From Neobacillus cucumis (GTDB lineage: Bacteria; Bacillota; Bacilli; Bacillales; Cytobacillaceae): a stretch of DNA of 64,000 nucleotides. Numbering within the stretch: the stretch's first letter is position 1; each line of letters opens with the position of its first letter. A model generated the notes under the pieces. The model ran no database searches, was not told the origin of the DNA, and saw only the letters and a list, made by a program, of their open reading frames with translations. Of this stretch, positions 25,303-34,262 are shown one piece after another. Made by a program: the position numbers and the translations under genes. The DNA is taken from positions 186,001 to 250,000 of the forward strand of contig NZ_JAFBEX010000004.1 in NCBI RefSeq assembly GCF_016908975.1. The letters are read 5' to 3'.

Positions 25303-25479
25303 ATGAAACCATTTAAAGAAAAGCAAAAAAAGAAGAAGAACAGTGGAGGCCATTATGTAATAGAAGAAATCCTTGGATGGATAGTTGAAGGAATCCTGGG
25401 TCTGTTATGGAGATTGGTTGTAGGCTTTTTTCAGCTTTTAGGCAGGGCAATCGCTGGTCTTTTCCATCATTTCTTTTAG
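25303..25479 (+). CDS. Small cationic amphipathic/hydrophobic protein (58 aa), unknown
   Basis: Starts MKPFKEKQKKKKNSGGHYVI with GAGGTATGACAA before the ATG. The first 12 residues are nearly all Lys, Gln or Glu. From about residue 18 the chain is hydrophobic with Trp, Gly and Leu at regular spacing (WIVEGILGLLWRLVVGFF) and ends GLFHHFF. This suggests a single membrane helix or a membrane-surface helix with a positive-inside N-terminus. It is not recognised as a known family. It lies after the flotillin terminator, so it has its own promoter or none. Confidence 0.6.
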   Translation: MKPFKEKQKKKKNSGGHYVIEEILGWIVEGILGLLWRLVVGFFQLLGRAIAGLFHHFF

Positions 25480-25527
25480 ATTGTTTATGGGCATAAAGTG
25501 CCATAGCCCTACTAGAGCTACAGCACC

Positions 25528-26262
25528 TTATTGAATCATATTCAAGAACTTCCTTGTCCGTTCTTCTTTTGGATTTGTAAAAATGTCATCTGGTTTATTT
25601 CGTTCCACTATGACGCCTTGATCCATAAAGATCACTTCATCAGCTGCTTCGCGGGCAAAACGCATTTCATGGGTCACGACAATCATCGTCATCCCTTCTG
25701 CTGCAAGGTCCTTCATCACCTTCAACACCTCACCGACTAATTCTGGGTCAAGTGCAGAGGTTGGTTCATCAAACAGCATCACTTCCGGCTCCATCGCTAG
25801 TGCCCTTGCGATTCCTACACGCTGCTGCTGACCGCCTGAAAGCTGAGCCGGATAATAATCCTGCTTATCCGCCAGTCCCACTTTTTCTAAAAGGGTCTGC
25901 GCTTTTTTCTTGGCCGACTCTTTGTTTTCACCCTTCACAATCACCGGACCCTCCATCACATTTTCAAGGGCTGTTTTATGGGGAAATAAATTATAGTTCT
26001 GAAACACCATCCCCGTTAAACGGCGAAAGGAAGCAATATTCTTTTTCGGAACTTCTTTTGAAAAATCTAAGCTCTGGCCTGAAATCGATATGATACCTTT
26101 AGTAGGTATTTCAAGAACATTTAAACAGCGGAGCATGGTTGTTTTCCCGGAACCGGATGGTCCGATCATCACAACTACTTTGCCTTTTTCCACTTCTAAA
26201 TTGATTCCTTTTAGGACTTCCAGTTGACCAAATTGCTTGTATAAACCTTGTATGCGTATCAT
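25528..26262 (-). CDS. tcyC: Cystine ABC transporter ATP-binding protein (TcyC type)
   Basis: 244-aa polar-amino-acid-type ATPase: Walker [17 protein letters not shown]-loop [11 protein letters not shown], signature [16 protein letters not shown], Walker [15 protein letters not shown] and H-loop [15 protein letters not shown]. It is last in the tcyA-tcyB-tcyC order. Assignment to cystine rests on the permease and binding protein; other L-amino acids of this family are possible. Confidence 0.87.
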   Translation of the reverse strand: MIRIQGLYKQFGQLEVLKGINLEVEKGKVVVMIGPSGSGKTTMLRCLNVLEIPTKGIISISGQSLDFSKEVPKKNIASFRRLTGMVFQNYNLFPHKTALENVMEGPVIVKGENKESAKKKAQTLLEKVGLADKQDYYPAQLSGGQQQRVGIARALAMEPEVMLFDEPTSALDPELVGEVLKVMKDLAAEGMTMIVVTHEMRFAREAADEVIFMDQGVIVERNKPDDIFTNPKEERTRKFLNMIQ

Positions 26263-26286
26263 AAAAACACTCCCTTTTTCCTTTGA

Positions 26287-26985
26287 TTAAGACCCATAAC
26301 GACCCAGTCTCTTTTCCAAGTATCCTTGAAGAATGGAAAGGAAAAAGCATATCACCCAATAAATAAGTGCTACTTCTGAATATACTAGTAAAAATTCATA
26401 GTTGGTGGAAGCAATCTCTTGACCACGCCTAAACATCTCGGTTACTAACACCAATGATGCAAGCGAGGTATCTTTGACAAGACTAATGAATGAATTTGAT
26501 AAAGGCGGTACAGATACCCTTGCCGCCTGCGGCAGAATAATCCTTCTTAATACTTGAGAATAGCTCATGCCAATCGAGTAGCCTGCCTCCCACTGTCCTT
26601 TAGGTGTCGATAAAATGGCTGCCCTAATAATTTCTGAGGAATAAGCTCCGACACTTAACGAGAAGCCAATAACAGCAGAGGTATAGGGATCTAAGGTGAT
26701 GCCGAGATTAGGAAGTCCATAAAAAATAATAAATAATTGAACTAACAATGGAGTACCCCTAATGGCTGAAACATAGACCCTGGCGATGATTTGTAAAATT
26801 TTCAGATGTGAGATTCGAGCTAATGCTGTCAGAACAGCCAAAATCATCCCGACGACAAAAGTGATCAGCGTTAACGGGATGGTATAAAAAACAGCCCCCT
26901 CCAGGAGAGGCTGGAGGGAACTCTTCGCAATATCGACTAACCTAGCTGTTCTTTCCGGATCAGCAAAAATACTATTTAAGTACAT
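26287..26985 (-). CDS. tcyB: Cystine ABC transporter permease (TcyB type)
   Basis: 232-aa HisM/GlnP-type permease with about five helices and the inner-loop EAA sequence [20 protein letters not shown]. The start is placed at [20 protein letters not shown], where GGTGAAG precedes ATG; this overlaps the end of tcyA by 14 bp. The sequence DPERTxR at the N-terminus is typical of the TcyB/YckA-type permeases. Confidence 0.85.
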   Translation of the reverse strand: MYLNSIFADPERTARLVDIAKSSLQPLLEGAVFYTIPLTLITFVVGMILAVLTALARISHLKILQIIARVYVSAIRGTPLLVQLFIIFYGLPNLGITLDPYTSAVIGFSLSVGAYSSEIIRAAILSTPKGQWEAGYSIGMSYSQVLRRIILPQAARVSVPPLSNSFISLVKDTSLASLVLVTEMFRRGQEIASTNYEFLLVYSEVALIYWVICFFLSILQGYLEKRLGRYGS

Positions 26986-27808
26986 CTTCACCAAACCATT
27001 TCTCTGAGATTTTTTTATAAGTGCCGTCATCCACCATCTCTTTAAGGGCTTTATTCACCGCAGCTACGAGTGTGTCACTATTTTTTCTAAACATAAAACC
27101 GCTTGTCGCTGCATCATTTGCTGTTGCGGCAATCTTAATCGGTGCATCTGGTTTTTGTTTCTTATAATCCAAGTAAGTAAGCTTATCGTTAATAGTCACA
27201 TCGACTCGTTTTTGTGTTAGCAATTCAACGGCCTGTTGGAAACCTTCGACCCCAACAATATTGGCTCCATATTTTTTAGCCGTAGTGGCGTAATTACTAG
27301 TCAGTGATTGGGCCGCATTTAAGCCTTTAATGTCCTCAAACTTTTTCACTTTCGTATTGGCTGTATTGACAATAAGGACACCCGTTGATGTAATATATGG
27401 GTCCGAAAAGTCATACTTCGCTTGACGGTCAGGACGAATCCCCACTTCATTCGCAATCATATCAAAACGCTTAGCGTCTAAACCAGCAAACATCGCGTCC
27501 CACTGGGTTTCTTTATACTCGGCTTTCACACCAAGGCGCTTAGCCACTTCATTTGCTAAATCCACATCAAAACCAGTTAAATTTCCGCTGGTATCATGGT
27601 AGGTGAACGGTGGATATGTACCTTCCGTTCCAATTGTAATTTTTCCATCATCTTGGATTGTCTTCAATAAATCTTGATTATTTGTTGTTTTTTTATCTTT
27701 CGTATTGACTGCCGTTTTTTGGTCCTCTTTTTCGTCTTTGCCGCCACAGGCTGAAAGGACGAACATAAAACTGAGGAGCAGTGCAAAAATAACCATTAGT
27801 TTTTTCAT
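26972..27808 (-). CDS. tcyA: Cystine-binding lipoprotein (TcyA type)
   Basis: 278-aa lipoprotein with signal [18 protein letters not shown] and lipobox LSAC-GG. The solute-binding domain 3 pattern is present: [40 protein letters not shown], then [20 protein letters not shown]. It captures the ligand outside the cell for TcyBC. It is the first gene of the operon and has a GGGGG-containing binding site (CTAGGGGGTTTGACAC) before ATG. Confidence 0.87.
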   Translation of the reverse strand: MKKLMVIFALLLSFMFVLSACGGKDEKEDQKTAVNTKDKKTTNNQDLLKTIQDDGKITIGTEGTYPPFTYHDTSGNLTGFDVDLANEVAKRLGVKAEYKETQWDAMFAGLDAKRFDMIANEVGIRPDRQAKYDFSDPYITSTGVLIVNTANTKVKKFEDIKGLNAAQSLTSNYATTAKKYGANIVGVEGFQQAVELLTQKRVDVTINDKLTYLDYKKQKPDAPIKIAATANDAATSGFMFRKNSDTLVAAVNKALKEMVDDGTYKKISEKWFGEDVLK

Positions 27809-27902
27809 GTGTCAAACCCCCTAGATCATATCAACTTTATCGGACTTGGTCATTTTAATACTATGGCACAAATCGAGTATCGTTATTTTACCCTTTTCCT
27901 CA

Positions 27903-27933
27903 AAATAAAAACCTATCAGAAAAATCTGATAGG
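27903..27933 (-). terminator. Terminator of the APC permease gene
   Basis: On the minus strand CCTATCAGA - TTTT - TCTGATAGG followed by TTTTTATTTT, immediately after the stop codon. Confidence 0.88.
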
Positions 27934-29364
27934 CTAAGCAGATATAGCTTTTTTGGATTTGAGTTCAGCGGAGTCTTTTTTCTTCATAATCGGTCGATAG
28001 AAAAGAATACCGCTTGCAAGCAGAATCATTCCGTACATAAATGTCTTTAAATCTGCCGTTCCTGCTACAATCACCCAAATGGAATAAATCGTAGCTAGCA
28101 CCGCAATTATCCCGTCTGAGATTCTATGCTTTCCTGCTTGATACGTTTCTCCGGTTATTACTAGTTTAAGCTGATAAACAGATGAAATTAGATATGGCAC
28201 CAAATAGGCTAATGTCGCAATAACAATCACGAAGTCAAATGCACCTGAAATGGACTTTGATACCGTTGAAAAAATAAATAGCTGCCCTAAACCGTTGGAA
28301 ACAATCATCGAAAACACCGGCAAACCTTTTTTGTTTTCTTTTAAGAAAGCAGGAAGGAATAATCCCTGTTTCGCTGCTTGGTACGGTACTTCTGCACTTA
28401 ACATTAGCCAGCCAATGGTGGAACCAAATAAACTAATCAATCCAATACCAGCTAATAATTTGCCGCCGATTGGACCTAAGACGGTTTGAATCGCATCAAT
28501 TAATGGTTTATCTGAATGGATTAAGGTGTTTTGGTCCAGCATCCCCATCACAAGAGTGCTAATTCCAATATAAATCCCTAGCGCAATAAATAATCCTAAC
28601 ATCGTAGCTCTTTTTACATCTTTTTGTCTCTTGGCACGGGAAGCAAATACAACGGCAGACTCAACACCAATAAACGCCCATAATGTATTAACCGCCGCAC
28701 CGTTGATTTGGCTCAATAATCCGATAGCATGTCCCGCCCCGTCCACTCTTGGTGCCATCAATGGCAGGATATTGCTCTTTTCAAACGCAAACAGACCAAC
28801 AATAATAAAGAAGACAAATCCAGCGACCTTAGCAGCTGTAGCGAGGAAATTCAATTTTCCGGCACTTTCCATCCCTCGTAAGATGATAAAATGTGTACCC
28901 CAAAGCAAAATAGAACAAACAAGGAATGTCAGGCCGTTGCCAACTTTAAGAGTAATTCCTCCAACCGTAAACCAGGTTGCGTCACTCGTTAAGATGGGAA
29001 AGAAGGTTGATAAATAGCCGGCAAAGGTTGTAATCATCGCCACGTTCCCGGCTAAGTTCCCAATCCAGTAACCCCATGTTGACATGAATCCTGAAAGCAT
29101 AGAAGCATGTGAACCTGATTTAAACAATTCCTTTGCATAGATTTGAGGTCCGCCTGTTAAATTCGGTTTCCGAATGGCCAGACTTCCAAACACTAGAGCC
29201 AGCATCAGAACACCAAATCCTGTTACGAGCCACGCCAAAATAACACCTGCCGGGCTGGCTGCTTCTGATAATGAACGCGGCAGCATAAAGATTCCTGAAC
29301 CGACCATATTTCCAATGACAAGAGCTGTTAAAACCCAAAGTCCTAATTTATTTGACTTGCCCAT
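27934..29364 (-). CDS. APC-superfamily amino acid permease (basic amino acid/polyamine antiporter type)
   Basis: 476-aa transporter with 12-13 predicted helices. The N-terminal signature GLWVLTALVIGNMVGSGIFM and LPRSLSEAASPAGVILAWL are typical of the APA family (arginine/ornithine, ArcD-like). SGGPQIYAKELF-like GGPQIYAKELF, WAFIGVESAVVFASRAKRQK and WLMLSAEVPYQAAKQGLFLP follow. The exact substrate is not clear; arginine or another basic amino acid is likely. It has its own promoter and terminator, so it is monocistronic. Confidence 0.82.
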   Translation of the reverse strand: MGKSNKLGLWVLTALVIGNMVGSGIFMLPRSLSEAASPAGVILAWLVTGFGVLMLALVFGSLAIRKPNLTGGPQIYAKELFKSGSHASMLSGFMSTWGYWIGNLAGNVAMITTFAGYLSTFFPILTSDATWFTVGGITLKVGNGLTFLVCSILLWGTHFIILRGMESAGKLNFLATAAKVAGFVFFIIVGLFAFEKSNILPLMAPRVDGAGHAIGLLSQINGAAVNTLWAFIGVESAVVFASRAKRQKDVKRATMLGLFIALGIYIGISTLVMGMLDQNTLIHSDKPLIDAIQTVLGPIGGKLLAGIGLISLFGSTIGWLMLSAEVPYQAAKQGLFLPAFLKENKKGLPVFSMIVSNGLGQLFIFSTVSKSISGAFDFVIVIATLAYLVPYLISSVYQLKLVITGETYQAGKHRISDGIIAVLATIYSIWVIVAGTADLKTFMYGMILLASGILFYRPIMKKKDSAELKSKKAISA

Positions 29365-29411
29365 GGTGTGATCCTCCTTGATGAGCTTTTATAATAAAAT
29401 AGCTTTTTTAG

Positions 29412-29423
29412 ATGTATATACAT
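29412..29423. promoter_or_regulatory. Perfect 12-bp palindrome ATGTATATACAT, candidate operator
   Basis: It lies about 48 bp upstream of the APC permease start and about 16 bp downstream of the predicted -10 element, where a repressor would act. ArgR-type boxes are AT-rich with similar half-sites (TGnATA...), so arginine control is possible, but the match is loose. Confidence 0.4.
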
Positions 29424-29438
29424 TAATTAACCTCATCA

Positions 29439-29467
29439 AATATAAGACCAATTCAGATGTTAGTCAA
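29439..29467 (-). promoter_or_regulatory. Sigma-A promoter of the APC permease gene
   Basis: On the minus strand TTGACT - 17 nt - TATATT, followed by a leader of about 65 nt containing the ATGTATATACAT palindrome and a strong AAGGAGGATC ribosome binding site. Confidence 0.7.
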
Positions 29468-29555
29468 TGGGAAATTTTATCTCGCTAAAGCATTAGCATA
29501 AAAAAATAAGAGTACCCTCAAACATTTGTTTTTAGAGGACTATTTTCACCATTGA

Positions 29556-29582
29556 AAAAGCACCGCAAATGCGATGCTTTTG
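29556..29582 (-). terminator. Terminator of nadE
   Basis: On the minus strand AAAGCATCGC - ATTT - GCGGTGCTTTTT forms a 10-bp stem with one mismatch, followed by T residues, directly after nadE. Confidence 0.75.
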
Positions 29583-29588
29583 ATTAAT

Positions 29589-30410
29589 TTATTTCCACCA
29601 CTCATCAAACATACTTGCTGGAAGTCTTCGTTTATGCTCCGTGATAATGTAGCGTTTTTCAACTTTCTCCGCAATTTCCGGTGACACCGACTTTCCTTCT
29701 AGATAATCATCAAGTTCGTCATAGGTAATGCCTAATTCGGTCTCATCGGCTTGTCCTGGCTTTTGGTCTAGAAGGTCGGCAGTAGGTACCTTTAAATATA
29801 GACGTTCGTCGGCGCCAAGTTCCTTTAGAAGGGCCTTCCCCTGTCGCTTAGTTAAACCTGTAAGTGGCAGGAGATCCGCACCGCCATCACCATATTTCGT
29901 AAAGAAACCAGTTACGGCTTCAGCGGCATGATCCGTCCCAATGACAAGCAAACCTTCCATTCCACCGATTGCATATTGGGCAATCATTCTCATTCTCGCT
30001 TTTACATTCCCTTTATGGTAATCTCGTAGGGCTTCCCCTTTGATGGTTGCGTCATATTCAGTTTGTACTTCATCTACTGCACTCTTGACATTAAAAACTT
30101 CCTCACGGTCCGCTTGGATAAAAGTTAATGAACGCTGCGCATCTTCCTCGTCCTGCTGCACGCCATATGGTAATCGGACGGCAATAAACAGAGCCTCTGT
30201 TCCTTCTTTTCGTAATTCTTCAACAGCGAGCTGCGCCAGCCGTCCTGCTAATGTGGAATCTTGTCCGCCGCTGATCCCTAATACGAAACCTTTTGCTTTT
30301 GTTTTTAACAAATAATTTTTTAAAAAATCTATACGTTTGCGAATTTCTTCCTTTGGGTTAATGCTTGGATTTACATTTAAGTCTTTCATAATTTGTGCTT
30401 GTAAACTCAT
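29589..30410 (-). CDS. nadE: Ammonia-dependent NAD synthetase
   Basis: 273-aa enzyme making NAD from deamido-NAD, ATP and ammonia. The PP-loop [14 protein letters not shown] lies at about residues 46-59. [20 protein letters not shown] and [19 protein letters not shown] are family-specific, and the length equals Bacillus NadE (272-275). No glutaminase domain, so ammonia is the nitrogen donor. It is monocistronic, divergent from the thioesterase gene. Confidence 0.96.
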   Translation of the reverse strand: MSLQAQIMKDLNVNPSINPKEEIRKRIDFLKNYLLKTKAKGFVLGISGGQDSTLAGRLAQLAVEELRKEGTEALFIAVRLPYGVQQDEEDAQRSLTFIQADREEVFNVKSAVDEVQTEYDATIKGEALRDYHKGNVKARMRMIAQYAIGGMEGLLVIGTDHAAEAVTGFFTKYGDGGADLLPLTGLTKRQGKALLKELGADERLYLKVPTADLLDQKPGQADETELGITYDELDDYLEGKSVSPEIAEKVEKRYIITEHKRRLPASMFDEWWK

Positions 30411-30534
30411 TTGTTGACCTCCTGCCCAATTTATTGATATATGTAATGTACCACATTTAGCTCGGTTTCACTAAAAAGAAAGAAGAAAATTCAGTATGTG
30501 GGCAAAATAAATGTGACAAAATTGGAGGGATTGT

Positions 30535-31047
30535 ATGGAAGCCAAAACATGTAATGAAACAAGAGTGATCAGGACAAGTAGAATTTTTCCTAATGATGTA
30601 AATAACCATAATACTTTGTTTGGAGGAAAACTGATCAGTGATATTGATATGCTTGCATCGATTTCGGCTGTACGGCATTCTAGAGCAGAGTGTGTAACTG
30701 CTTCCATTGATTCGGTTGATTTCCTAAGTCCAATTACACCAAAAGATTCGGTTTGTATTGAAACGTTTGTTACTTTTACCGGAACTTCTTCAATGGAGGT
30801 CATCGCCAAAGTAATTGCGGAAAATATGATGTCGGGTGAGCGGAAGATAGCGGCTACTGCTTTTTTAACCTTTGTTGCCTTAGATCAGAATGGAAAACCA
30901 ACAAAAGTTCCAGCGATTATTCCTGAAACGGAAGAAGAGAAAAAACTGTATGAGACAGGAAAAGGCCGCGCTGAAAAGCGGAAGGAACATCGCAAAAATA
31001 GTAAAGAATATGCCAGGGTGTTAACTACACATAAGCCTTGGGAATAG
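30535..31047 (+). CDS. Acyl-CoA thioesterase (YkhA-like, hotdog fold)
   Basis: 170-aa single hotdog-domain thioesterase. The segment DVNNHNTLFGGKLISDIDML has the usual Asn/Gly-rich turn, followed by SVDFLSPITPKDSVCIETFV. The C-terminal tail is basic (KAEKRKEHRKNSKEYAR-like). It hydrolyses acyl-CoAs in the cytoplasm; chain preference is unknown. GGAGG precedes the ATG. Confidence 0.88.
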   Translation: MEAKTCNETRVIRTSRIFPNDVNNHNTLFGGKLISDIDMLASISAVRHSRAECVTASIDSVDFLSPITPKDSVCIETFVTFTGTSSMEVIAKVIAENMMSGERKIAATAFLTFVALDQNGKPTKVPAIIPETEEEKKLYETGKGRAEKRKEHRKNSKEYARVLTTHKPWE

Positions 31048-31148
31048 GAAAAGTATTTGTAGGATATGTGAATGATTAGGAGCGATTTGTCTGGTCACCA
31101 TGTAGGTGGATTGAACTCGCCCATTTATCACAACTTTTTACGAATTAA

Positions 31149-31187
31149 AGAATGGCCCGGAAAAGTTCCGAGCCATTCTTTTTTTGT
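31149..31187 (+). terminator. Terminator downstream of the thioesterase gene
   Basis: AGAATGGCCCGGAA - AAG - TTCCGAGCCATTCT pairs with one mismatch and is followed by TTTTTTTG. Confidence 0.85.
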
Positions 31188-31235
31188 TTATTATTTTAGC
31201 CTGGCTAAATGGGGTTTGCTTTTGGACTTTCCCGG

Positions 31236-31298
31236 GTGATTTTCTTGTTTTTGTTGTCCTAATAGTTCTCTCATTCGAACAAGGCTCTTGGGGTTTCT
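31236..31298 (+). repeat. Outer repeat copy left of the 31.4-kb hairpin array
   Basis: The stretch with CTCTCATTCGAACAAGG followed by GGGGTTTCT matches the copies on the other side at 31752-31830 (CTCTCATTCAGACAAGG, GGGTTTTCT). The inner array therefore appears inserted between units of an older repeat. Confidence 0.6.
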
Positions 31299-31738
31299 AG
31301 TCAAGTCCACTTAAATGTGTAAAAGTGTCAACCATGATTTTCAACTATTTAGAACAACTTAGTGTAGTAAACTATAATTTACTTTGGACAGCACTGCGGG
31401 ATTTCTGGCTTGTGCTGTCCGATCTTGGCTGGACTTCGGACAGCTCTGCGGGATTTCTGGCTTGTGCTGTCCGATCTTGGCTGGACTTCGGACAGCTCTG
31501 CGGGATTTCTGGATTGTGCTGTCCGAACTTGACTGGACTTCGGACAGCTCTGCGGGATTTCTGGATTGTGCTGTCCGAACTTGGCTGGACTTCGGACAGC
31601 TCTGCGGGATTTCTGGATTGTGCTGTCCGATCTTGGCTGGACTTCGGACAGCTCTGCGGGATTTCTGGATTGTGCTGTCCGAACTTGGCTGGACTTCGGA
31701 CAGCTCTGCGGGATTTCTAAGTCATGCTGTCCGAATAC
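31299..31738 (+). repeat. Leader plus seven 52-bp hairpin units (array 1)
   Basis: GGACAGC starts at 31386, 31438, 31490, 31542, 31594, 31646 and 31698, exactly 52 bp apart. Each unit has arms TTCGGACAGC and GCTGTCCGAA around a loop of about 21 nt containing TGCGGGATTTCTGG. A leader precedes the array (AGTCAAGTCCACTTAA at 31299, then ACTATAATT near 31371). The same family, reversed, occurs at 62776-63116. Because 52 is not a multiple of three, the long reading frames on both strands are artefacts. Confidence 0.92.
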
Positions 31739-31850
31739 GGACCCAATTCGGACAATAAGGCCCTTGGTTTTCTCTCTCCCTTGTCGGAATAGCCCTCTCA
31801 TTCAGACAAGGGCCTCGGGTTTTCTCAAGAACCTGTCCGAATTGGACTCC
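31739..31850 (+). repeat. Outer repeat copies right of the 31.4-kb hairpin array
   Basis: Two units of a different repeat of about 51 bp: AAGGCCCTTGGTTTTCTC and AAGGGCCTCGGGTTTTCTC, with CTTGTC...GACAAG inverted arms. They match the unit left of the array. Confidence 0.65.
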
Positions 31851-31868
31851 AATTACACTATCTTTTTG

Positions 31869-32834
31869 TTAAGTTGCTTTCGGTTTATTCCAGGTCATGA
31901 TATCATCGGCTTCATCTATCTCAATCGTGACATCGACGACCCCTTTTTCGGACATAATTTTTTCATGGATACGGTCCTTAATATCATCGGCCGCAGCTAC
32001 CGTTAATTTAGGATCAATTTCGATTTCCAATTCAACGTGGAAATCTTCTCCCTCTTTAATAACAGTAATATCTTGAATATCCTTCACATCCGGGTCCTCC
32101 ATAACGAGCACCCCAATCTTATTCTCCATTTCCTCATCAGCTTGACCAATCACACCGGCGGCATTATCTAAAAAGACCCTCCCAACGACAAAGAGCATCA
32201 TCGCCCCAATTAAGATCGAAGCAATCCCTTCGGATTGGTGTAAAGGAGTAAAGTGAGATAAAACAACCGCAATAATCGCTAACAAACCACCTAAAGTCGC
32301 AACCGAATCCTCCATAAAAACAAGCTTGGTCGCCGGTTTAGCCCGTCCTAAATTAGCAAAGGCTTTAGCGAAAACATTCAATCCTTTTGCCTCCACCTCA
32401 ACATCGTGCAAAATTTCCTTCATGGCTTTAAACAAAACAAAGGTTTCAAGCAAGGTAGATAAAGCTAAAACACCAATATTAATTAAAAATCCACTCGACT
32501 CTGTAGGATGAATAATATGAGCATATCCCTCTTTAATCGTTTCAAATGCCATAACTCCTACAATTAACACGGCCCCTAAGAGAACAAGGTTGACCAGACG
32601 ACCAAAGCCATTCGGATATTTTTCTGTCGGAGCTTTTTTACTTAAAGCCGAACCAACAAAGACAAACAACTGATTCGCCGCATCACCAAGGCTGTGCATC
32701 GTTTCAGCAAACATCGCAACATTTCCTGTAAACAGAAATGCCACACCTTTAATAATCGCAATAATAGTATTGATAATGGCAGCAAGAAATGCTGATTTAT
32801 TCCCTCGTTTTAATAATTGGAAAATTTCTACCAT
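31869..32834 (-). CDS. Cation diffusion facilitator (CDF) family efflux transporter
   Basis: 321-aa membrane transporter with six predicted helices and a C-terminal cytoplasmic domain (EDPDVKDIQDITVIKEGEDF). TM2 carries MHSLGDAANQLFVFVGS, the CDF metal-site region, and TM5 EDSVATLGGLLAIIAVV. Divalent cations such as Zn, Mn or Fe are expected substrates. The second of two adjacent Met codons is taken as start because of its spacing from GAGGAT. A 77-aa gene lies 15 bp upstream on the same strand, so the two are likely co-transcribed. Confidence 0.87.
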   Translation of the reverse strand: MVEIFQLLKRGNKSAFLAAIINTIIAIIKGVAFLFTGNVAMFAETMHSLGDAANQLFVFVGSALSKKAPTEKYPNGFGRLVNLVLLGAVLIVGVMAFETIKEGYAHIIHPTESSGFLINIGVLALSTLLETFVLFKAMKEILHDVEVEAKGLNVFAKAFANLGRAKPATKLVFMEDSVATLGGLLAIIAVVLSHFTPLHQSEGIASILIGAMMLFVVGRVFLDNAAGVIGQADEEMENKIGVLVMEDPDVKDIQDITVIKEGEDFHVELEIEIDPKLTVAAADDIKDRIHEKIMSEKGVVDVTIEIDEADDIMTWNKPKAT

Positions 32835-32849
32835 CATATCCTCGTTTCT

Positions 32850-33083
32850 TTAAACATTTTTTAACACTAAATATAAACGGTTATTCCTCTCATTTTGTTC
32901 TTCGGTTGATGCTAAATCATATTTTTTCAATAAATGGAACACTTCATTCAAAAGTTCCTGTGTATGTTCTTTACCCAAAAACTGATTAAATAAATCCTTC
33001 ATGTCTTCAGGTAAAAAAGAGATCTGTGATTCATATTTATTTTTCACATCTTCTAGAGAGTGATTCAATTTACATTCGCTCAT
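32850..33083 (-). CDS. Small hypothetical helical protein (77 aa)
   Basis: Starts MSECKLNHSLEDVKNKYESQ, preceded by GGAGGAAGAAACAA. The chain is charged and predicted helical with two to three helices (SFLPEDMKDLFNQFLGKEHT, LLNEVFHLLKKYDLA), without signal peptide or membrane helix. It is not recognised. It precedes the CDF transporter gene in the same direction with a 15-bp gap. Confidence 0.7.
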   Translation of the reverse strand: MSECKLNHSLEDVKNKYESQISFLPEDMKDLFNQFLGKEHTQELLNEVFHLLKKYDLASTEEQNERNNRLYLVLKNV

Positions 33084-33173
33084 TTGTTTCTTCCTCCTCC
33101 ATTATGTATGTACGTTTAGGATAGCAGAAAAGTTTCGAAAAGAAAAAAGCCCAATAATGTACTGGACTTTTGT

Positions 33174-34175
33174 TTACACTTTTTTATGGTCTGTCACTTC
33201 TAATACATCCAAAAGGAACACAAACACTGGAATGCCAACGATTAACCCCCATACCCCAAAGAAGTGTTCTGAGAAAATCAAGACAATAAATGTATAGAAG
33301 ACAGGAAGATTGGTTTTGGAACTCATCAAATTTGGATTTAAGATATAGGCCTCGATCACATGAATAATCATAACCGCTATGCCCACATAAAGAACCTTCA
33401 TTAATCCGCCAATACTATAAGCAATAATCACCAACGGAATTAAGGAAATAATAACTCCGGCAACAGGGATTAACCCCAAGATAAAAATCATGATCGACAA
33501 ACCGCCCAATTGCGGAAAGTCTAATATCCATAGGAAAATCGTGGTTAGAATACAGTTCACAATCGCAATAATTAATTGTGCTTCAATGACTTTACCGAAC
33601 GTCCCCACAAATTTACCTGCAAAAAATTCCACTTCTTCATAAATTGAAGCAATTTTACTTTTTCTAAATTTCTTAGTAAATTCAATTAGCCGCGGCTTTT
33701 CTAATAAACAAAAGATACTAAGCATCAAAGCCAATAACACTTGCACGGTAACACTGCTAATGTCTGTAAAATACTTAATTAAAAAAGTAACCCCTTGCTC
33801 CAGATAACTCGAAATCTTAATTTCTTCGAGCCGGTTGTGGAGATAACTTAAAACCAAGTTATCATGCTTAGACGTGTAAAAAGCCGTTATCTGTTTGATT
33901 AACGCGGTTATTTCCTGAATGATCATAGGCAAATACATGACCACACCATAGGAAAGTAAACCAACAATACAGGCATACGAGAGCACGACAATTAGCCGGC
34001 GATTGAGCGGTATTTTTTTTTCAATGAATTGCACTAACCGATCCATTAAGAAAGTAAAGATAAACGTAAGTAAAATTAAATTCATCATTGATCTCATCGC
34101 ATATAAAATGAGTGCAATAAGAATAAAAATCGAAATTCGTTTAAAGCTGCTACTCTGAAAAAGTTTATTAATCAT
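33174..34175 (-). CDS. AI-2E family (PerM/YueF-like) membrane protein
   Basis: 333-aa permease-like protein with about seven to eight helices. The C-terminal region LGLIPVAGVIISLIPLVIIA, followed by LNPNLMSSKTNLPVFYTFIV and GVWGLIVGIPVFVFLLDVLE, is the AI-2E transporter family signature. Members export varied compounds or Na+; the substrate here is not predictable. It is a single gene. Confidence 0.88.
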   Translation of the reverse strand: MINKLFQSSSFKRISIFILIALILYAMRSMMNLILLTFIFTFLMDRLVQFIEKKIPLNRRLIVVLSYACIVGLLSYGVVMYLPMIIQEITALIKQITAFYTSKHDNLVLSYLHNRLEEIKISSYLEQGVTFLIKYFTDISSVTVQVLLALMLSIFCLLEKPRLIEFTKKFRKSKIASIYEEVEFFAGKFVGTFGKVIEAQLIIAIVNCILTTIFLWILDFPQLGGLSIMIFILGLIPVAGVIISLIPLVIIAYSIGGLMKVLYVGIAVMIIHVIEAYILNPNLMSSKTNLPVFYTFIVLIFSEHFFGVWGLIVGIPVFVFLLDVLEVTDHKKV

Positions 34176-34262
34176 AGATTTTGTTTTAACCCCATTAAAT
34201 TTACTAGTATCATTTGCTCATTATATCAAATTTTATCCTTAAATAGACAGTTTTAGACTCTT

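Noticed and set aside
27809-27900. Riboswitch or T-box upstream of tcyA
   Set aside because: The leader is under 100 nt and has no conserved box or terminator stem of those classes.
31386-31738. CRISPR array
   Set aside because: Units are identical over their full 52 bp with internal inverted arms and no variable spacers; no cas genes are in the window.
31325-31801. Long reading frames on both strands through the 31.4-kb array
   Set aside because: They arise because the 52-bp unit lacks stops in several frames; the frame rotates by one at each unit, which no protein repeat does.
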